9,295 bases of DNA from Gallionellaceae bacterium (GTDB taxonomy: Bacteria; Pseudomonadota; Gammaproteobacteria; Burkholderiales; Gallionellaceae), in the NCBI GenBank assembly GCA_030646595.1, contig JAUSKS010000078.1, positions 1 to 9,295 of the forward strand, written 5' to 3'. A program made the position numbers and the translations under genes. Under the pieces are notes generated by a model. The model was not told where the DNA came from, ran no database searches, and saw nothing but the letters and a program-made list of their open reading frames with translations. The first letter of the stretch is position 1; each line of letters starts with the position of its first letter. Shown one piece after another: positions 6,277-9,295 of the stretch.

Positions 6277-6495
6277 CCCTCCCCCTTGCAGGGGGAGGGT
6301 TAGGGAGGGGGTAGAATAAGCATGAGTACAGTCTATAGGTTGTACCCCCATCCCAGTTGCCCCCTCGCTTTGCTCTCCCCCTCTGGCAGGGAGAAGGAGT
6401 ACAAACCAGCCGCCTTGGGCGGCTCACGGTTTTATCGGCCCCTTTGAGGGACTTACTAAAATAAGCCTCCGGCTTTGCCGGAGGTAATTTAACTT
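6277..6495. repeat. Structured dispersed repeat, copy 2
   Basis: Second copy of the element at 3241-3443, in the same orientation and about 3.0 kb away. Its hairpins are CCCTCCCCCT/AGGGGGAGGG with a TGC loop (6277-6299), AGCCGCC/GGCGGCT with a TTG loop (6408-6424), GCCCCT/AGGGAC with a TTG loop and one mismatch (6438-6452), and CCTCCGGC/GCCGGAGG with a TTT loop (6466-6484). The second CCTTCCCC-type hairpin of copy 1 is expanded and degenerate here (about 6358-6396), which explains the greater length. The TTG-loop stem differs from copy 1 by a paired change (A-T in copy 1, C-G here), suggesting selection on folding. Confidence 0.85.
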
Positions 6496-6509
6496 AATAC
6501 AACAAACCT

Positions 6510-6516
6510 TAAGGAG
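6510..6516 (+). promoter_or_regulatory. Strong ribosome binding site for the barrel gene
   Basis: TAAGGAG (6510-6516) lies 5 bases before the ATG at 6522 and is the best Shine-Dalgarno sequence in the window. It fixes the start codon of the downstream gene and begins only about 15 bp after the repeat ends, so any transcript starting inside the repeat would carry repeat hairpins in its leader. Confidence 0.8.
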
Positions 6517-6521
6517 CATCC

Positions 6522-7322
6522 ATGAAATTTAGGGCATACCAATTTGTACTCGCAATTTTTGTATTGATTCCATTATCCGCAGGCGCAGAAACCATTTACT
6601 TAAAAGATGGTTCAACCATAACGGGAAAAATAATGAATGTTGGGCCAGAAGAGGTTGTAATTAGTACAGTCGTTGGTGAAATTACCATCGAGGGCGCAAA
6701 AATTTTAAGAGTTGATGGGGTGGCTGCCACCTCTGAAGTGTCTTCCACCCCTGAAGCATCTCCCATAAAATCGTACTCTGACTTGCACATGCAACAAAAA
6801 AATGGCTTAGGATTTGGCCCTAGCATTAGTTCAATGCTTGGGATGACTTTGTTTTACGACCGCAACTTAAGTAGCAAATCTCAATTACATGTTCAGTTGA
6901 TTGGGAGTGCCAGTTCGCGGTCAAATTTTTGGGGGGAGCAATTAATAAAAGCTAACAGAAGCATGTTATTAACAACGTATCGCTATTTCCCTGCTGAAAA
7001 CAAAGGGTTTTATGTGGGTGCTGGGGGTGGCCTTGCAAATTCGACATTGACCTATAACAGTTCAGTTTTATCGGGATCAACTCCGTATAAATATACCTCT
7101 CATCTCAAAGGTGTATTTGTATTGGGGGAGGTAGGCTGGCAAGGTAAAGATGGCTATTACTTTAATGTTGGATTGCAGCCCGCTGCCTATATATCCTCCA
7201 GCGACAACTATGATGCCAATAATATTCCTAATACTTCAAACCATCGGAGTAGTGCAAATGAAGAACACGACAAGCTAAAAACATTGAGCCAGATTTCCAT
7301 AGGATTTGGTTGGTTTTTTTAA
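6522..7322 (+). CDS. Secreted protein with small N-terminal beta domain and probable outer-membrane beta-barrel
   Basis: I do not recognise a named family. Of 266 residues, 1-22 form a Sec signal peptide (FVLAIFVLIPLSAGA, cleavage before ETIYLKDG). Residues 23-66 form a compact beta-rich unit, IYLKDGSTITGKIMNVGPEE followed by VVISTVVGEITIEGAKILRVDG. This resembles the LSM/SH3-like 'KDG..h.GkI' domains found after signal peptides in many envelope proteins. A Ser/Pro/Ala linker (about 69-83) follows. Residues about 93-266 alternate polar and hydrophobic residues with many aromatic and Gly/Ser residues (GFYVGAGGGLANSTLTY; GYYFNVGLQPAAYI) and end in ISIGFGWFF. A C-terminal Phe in an alternating strand is the outer-membrane barrel signature. 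Length suggests eight strands. The gene is AT-richer than its neighbours and stands alone between a repeat and a terminator. Membrane location is likely; the role is unknown. Confidence 0.75.
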   Translation: MKFRAYQFVLAIFVLIPLSAGAETIYLKDGSTITGKIMNVGPEEVVISTVVGEITIEGAKILRVDGVAATSEVSSTPEASPIKSYSDLHMQQKNGLGFGPSISSMLGMTLFYDRNLSSKSQLHVQLIGSASSRSNFWGEQLIKANRSMLLTTYRYFPAENKGFYVGAGGGLANSTLTYNSSVLSGSTPYKYTSHLKGVFVLGEVGWQGKDGYYFNVGLQPAAYISSSDNYDANNIPNTSNHRSSANEEHDKLKTLSQISIGFGWFF

Positions 7323-7340
7323 TCTCATCGAGTACATTCT

Positions 7341-7367
7341 CCGCCCCTTGGGGCGGGGTGCTTTATT
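7341..7367 (+). terminator. Probable intrinsic terminator after the barrel gene
   Basis: CCGCCCC (7341-7347), a 2-nt TT spacer, and GGGGCGG (7350-7356) form a GC-rich stem 19 bp after the stop codon, followed by GGTGCTTTATT. The T-tract is short and interrupted, so efficiency is uncertain, but position and GC content fit a Rho-independent terminator that isolates the barrel gene from the methyltransferase. Confidence 0.55.
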
Positions 7368-7485
7368 CGGTGGAAAACCGATCTGGTTCTACCCCGATTA
7401 ATAGGAAACCTGTTTCTTAAACCCAATTTCTATCTCCGTCCTGTAAACTTCGGTTTTAACGCCGTCGCTGCTCCAAATAATAATC

Positions 7486-8790
7486 ATGCTACTTACCGAA
7501 TACCGTCTTGATATGGTTGTCCAGGCCTTGCGTGCCATCTTGCCGCTGGAATATCCTGCTGATGCGCTATTGCGTCAATTTTTTCAGCGCGAACGTATAG
7601 GCTCTAATGAGCGCGCGCTGGTAGCAGAAACCGTGTTTGGCGTGTTACGCCATCGTTTATTTCTGGAACAGGCGTGTGCCCAGCCATCGGTGACCGCCAA
7701 TCAGGCCACGCCACGGCGCATAGCGTTGGCATACTGGATTAAATTCGGCGGCTATAACTTGCGCGAGATTACGCCCCTGTTGAAACGCGATGAAGGCGAT
7801 TGGCTGGGGTCGGTGAAAGCCATTGATGCAGATGAATTATCGTTGTCTGTGCAGGCTGAGTTACCGCCATGGTTGATCGAGAAGTTGCAAGGCAGCATGA
7901 CCGATGCGGCTATTCTGGAACTGGGTCGTTCCATGCAGCAGCCTGCTGCATTGGATTTACGCGTTAATACTTTGCTGGCTACGCGCGACGAAGTGCTGCA
8001 AATTTTGCAAGCAGAGGGCATGGATGCGCAAGCTACACCGTATTCCCCGCTCGGTATTCGGCTTAAAGGCAAGCCATCGCTGACCCGGCACCCACTTTTT
8101 CTGGCCGGAAAAATTGAAGTGCAGGACGAAGGCAGTCAGTTATTGGGATTTTTACTTGCGCCCAAACGTAACGAAATGGTGGTAGATTTTTGTGCCGGTG
8201 CCGGCGGTAAAACATTGATGCTGGGTGCAATGATGAATTCGCAGGGCAGGCTGTATGCGTTCGATGTTTCGGAAAAGCGCTTGGCTAATCTCAAGCCGCG
8301 TTTGAAACGCTCAGGCTTGAGCAATCTGCATCCACAACTCATTGCGCATGAGAACGATAGCAAGGTAAAACGGCTGGCTGGCAAAATAGATCGGGTATTG
8401 GTTGATGCGCCATGCAGTGGCTTGGGTACTGCGCGCCGCAATCCCGATATTAAGTTTCGCCAATCACCGCAGAGTCTATCCGAGCTCACCCAAAAACAAG
8501 CTGCCATACTGGCAGCAGCCAGCAAGCTGCTCAAGCCCGGCGGACGGCTGGTCTATGCGACCTGCACTTTTTTGCCGGAAGAAAATCGCGCGATTGTGGA
8601 CGCGTTTCTGGCCAGCCATCCAGAATTTATAGTGTGCCCGGCGGGAGAGATACTGGCACAACAAAAGATTCCCTTGCCAGCAGCAGAGTGCTTACAACTT
8701 TTGCCGCAATTACATGGCACGGATGCTTTTTTTGCGGCAGTGCTGGAGCGGGTAAATACGCCTAAAATAGCAGCTGAGTTACCGAAGTGA
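7486..8790 (+). CDS. RsmB/NOP-family RNA (cytosine-5) methyltransferase
   Basis: SAM-dependent enzyme that methylates carbon 5 of a cytosine in RNA, most likely 16S rRNA. At 434 residues it has an N-terminal NusB-like helical region (1-95; FQRERIGSNERALVAETVFG). A middle RNA-binding part follows (ALDLRVNTL at about 155; EVQDEGSQLLGF at 211). The Rossmann methyltransferase domain carries motif I VVDFCAGAGGKTLMLG (232-247), motif II YAFDVSEKRL, motif IV VDAPCSGLGTARRNPDIKF (306-324; Cys310), and motif VI YATCTFLPEEN (357-367; Cys360). In this family Cys360 is the attacking nucleophile and Cys310 assists product release; both are present. The ATG at 7486 has no clear Shine-Dalgarno sequence; an ATG at 7513 is an alternative. 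It is not beside fmt, the usual rsmB neighbour, and motif I differs from ACAAPGGKT of E. coli RsmB, so it may be a paralogue; I leave the symbol empty. Confidence 0.9.
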   Translation: MLLTEYRLDMVVQALRAILPLEYPADALLRQFFQRERIGSNERALVAETVFGVLRHRLFLEQACAQPSVTANQATPRRIALAYWIKFGGYNLREITPLLKRDEGDWLGSVKAIDADELSLSVQAELPPWLIEKLQGSMTDAAILELGRSMQQPAALDLRVNTLLATRDEVLQILQAEGMDAQATPYSPLGIRLKGKPSLTRHPLFLAGKIEVQDEGSQLLGFLLAPKRNEMVVDFCAGAGGKTLMLGAMMNSQGRLYAFDVSEKRLANLKPRLKRSGLSNLHPQLIAHENDSKVKRLAGKIDRVLVDAPCSGLGTARRNPDIKFRQSPQSLSELTQKQAAILAAASKLLKPGGRLVYATCTFLPEENRAIVDAFLASHPEFIVCPAGEILAQQKIPLPAAECLQLLPQLHGTDAFFAAVLERVNTPKIAAELPK

Positions 8791-8830
8791 AATAGCTTAT
8801 TTCTTATTGCAATTGTTAAGCGGGGTCGCC

Positions 8831-9295
8831 ATGCTGGATTTCACCGAGTACACCAAGATTTTTATCAGCCTGTTCGCCATTCTGGATCCGATTGGAATTA
8901 TCCCCATCATCATTTTATTTACCGCAGGCATGGCTGCACGCAAGCGTGCTCATGTCGGTCGCGTGGCATCGCTGACTGTGTGTGCTATTTTATTGGCCGC
9001 GCTGTTGATAGGCCAGCCTATGCTGGCGTTCTTTGGTATCAGCATCAACTCATTCAGGGTAGCGGGCGGCATTCTGTTGATGTTGATGGCCATTAGAATG
9101 CTCAACGGCAATCTGTATCCGGCTTCACGCAACGATAGTATGGACAGCGAATCAACTTCGGCACTGGCCATTGTGCCGCTGTCCACTCCCTTGCTGGCTG
9201 GGCCAGGCTCCATCAGCGCAGTGATTATGGAAGCGCACAAGGCTACCGGCATTGAACATTATCTGATCATGAGTCTGGAAATTATCTTGCTCAGC
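8831..9295 (+). CDS. MarC-family integral membrane protein (partial, N-terminal 155 residues)
   Basis: Multi-pass inner-membrane protein of the MarC/UPF0056 family (relatives YchE and YhgN); no transport substrate is established for the family. The frame is open from ATG 8831 to the right edge with no stop. The first helix runs through YTKIFISLFAILDPIGIIPI with the family's DPIG motif. Further segments are VASLTVCAILLAALLIGQPM and a central RVAGGILLMLMAIRML, and then IVPLSTPLLAGPGSISAVIM, which matches the conserved P-L-x-x-P-x-x-x-G-P-G-S-I motif of the second half-repeat. A short hydrophilic loop (NLYPASRNDSMDSES) separates the halves. AGCGGGG sits a few bases upstream of the ATG as a likely ribosome binding site. 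It starts 40 bp after the methyltransferase stop with no terminator between, so co-transcription is likely. About a quarter of the protein is missing. Confidence 0.9.
   Translation, partial: MLDFTEYTKIFISLFAILDPIGIIPIIILFTAGMAARKRAHVGRVASLTVCAILLAALLIGQPMLAFFGISINSFRVAGGILLMLMAIRMLNGNLYPASRNDSMDSESTSALAIVPLSTPLLAGPGSISAVIMEAHKATGIEHYLIMSLEIILLS

Larger units (their letters stand above)
6194..6521. other. Intergenic region downstream of gmhB
   Basis: The first 83 bp are AT-rich with no clear terminator; TAGGC and GCCTA flanking GACAGATAA (about 6226-6244) form only a weak 5-bp hairpin. The rest is copy 2 of the dispersed repeat (6277-6495), followed directly by the ribosome binding site of the next gene. 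No coding sequence is supported. Transcription of 6522-7322 must either start inside or just after the repeat, or read through from the heptose genes. Confidence 0.75.

Noticed and set aside
3241..6495. Composite transposon with the repeats as insertion sequences.
   Set aside because: The repeats have no coding capacity, no transposase lies in the window, and I saw no target-site duplication at their ends.
7323..7485. Possible RNA gene or regulator between the barrel gene and the methyltransferase.
   Set aside because: Beyond the terminator hairpin I see no conserved structure, tRNA-like fold or convincing promoter.

Overview
The window looks like chromosomal DNA of a betaproteobacterium. 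I infer a Nitrosomonadales/Gallionellaceae-type organism from protein flavour and from the exosortase-type EpsE/EpsF/EpsG exopolysaccharide genes; no marker gene fixes the taxon. Base composition is near balanced, with AT-richer islands around the intergenic repeats and the gene at 6522-7322.

Layout. (1) 1-2976, minus strand: the start of an exopolysaccharide operon read right to left. It holds epsE (outer-membrane export channel), epsF (Wzz-like chain-length determinant) and epsG (cytoplasmic tyrosine-kinase-like partner, running off the left edge). (2) 2977-3583: a roughly 600-bp divergent intergenic region packed with hairpins and carrying copy 1 of a ~200-bp structured repeat. (3) 3584-6193, plus strand: a tight run of five genes. 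The first two are a MntA/HepT (MNT-HEPN) toxin-antitoxin pair whose HEPN toxin gene carries a frameshift. The next three are gmhA, an hddC-like gene and a gmhB-like gene, for nucleotide-activated heptose synthesis. (4) 6194-6521: a second intergenic region with copy 2 of the same repeat in the same orientation. (5) 6522-7322: a secreted protein with a small N-terminal beta domain and a probable outer-membrane barrel, followed by a terminator hairpin. (6) 7486-8790: an RsmB/NOP-family RNA cytosine-5 methyltransferase. (7) 8831-9295: the 5' part of a MarC-family membrane protein, cut by the right edge.

How it fits together. EpsE/F/G form the trans-envelope export and length-control machine of a Wzy-type polysaccharide. 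The neighbouring heptose genes would make GDP-D-glycero-D-manno-heptose from sedoheptulose-7-phosphate, plausibly for that polymer or another surface glycan, but the kinase step (HddA) is not in the window. The toxin-antitoxin pair and the heptose genes lie between two direct repeats, so this 3-kb block could be gained or lost by recombination.

Most worth a second look: the split HEPN toxin, the loss of the P-loop lysine in EpsG, the hairpin-rich repeat with a compensatory stem change, the GmhB homologue without its zinc site, and the barrel protein with its unusual N-terminal domain. I did not find a convincing wholly new system.
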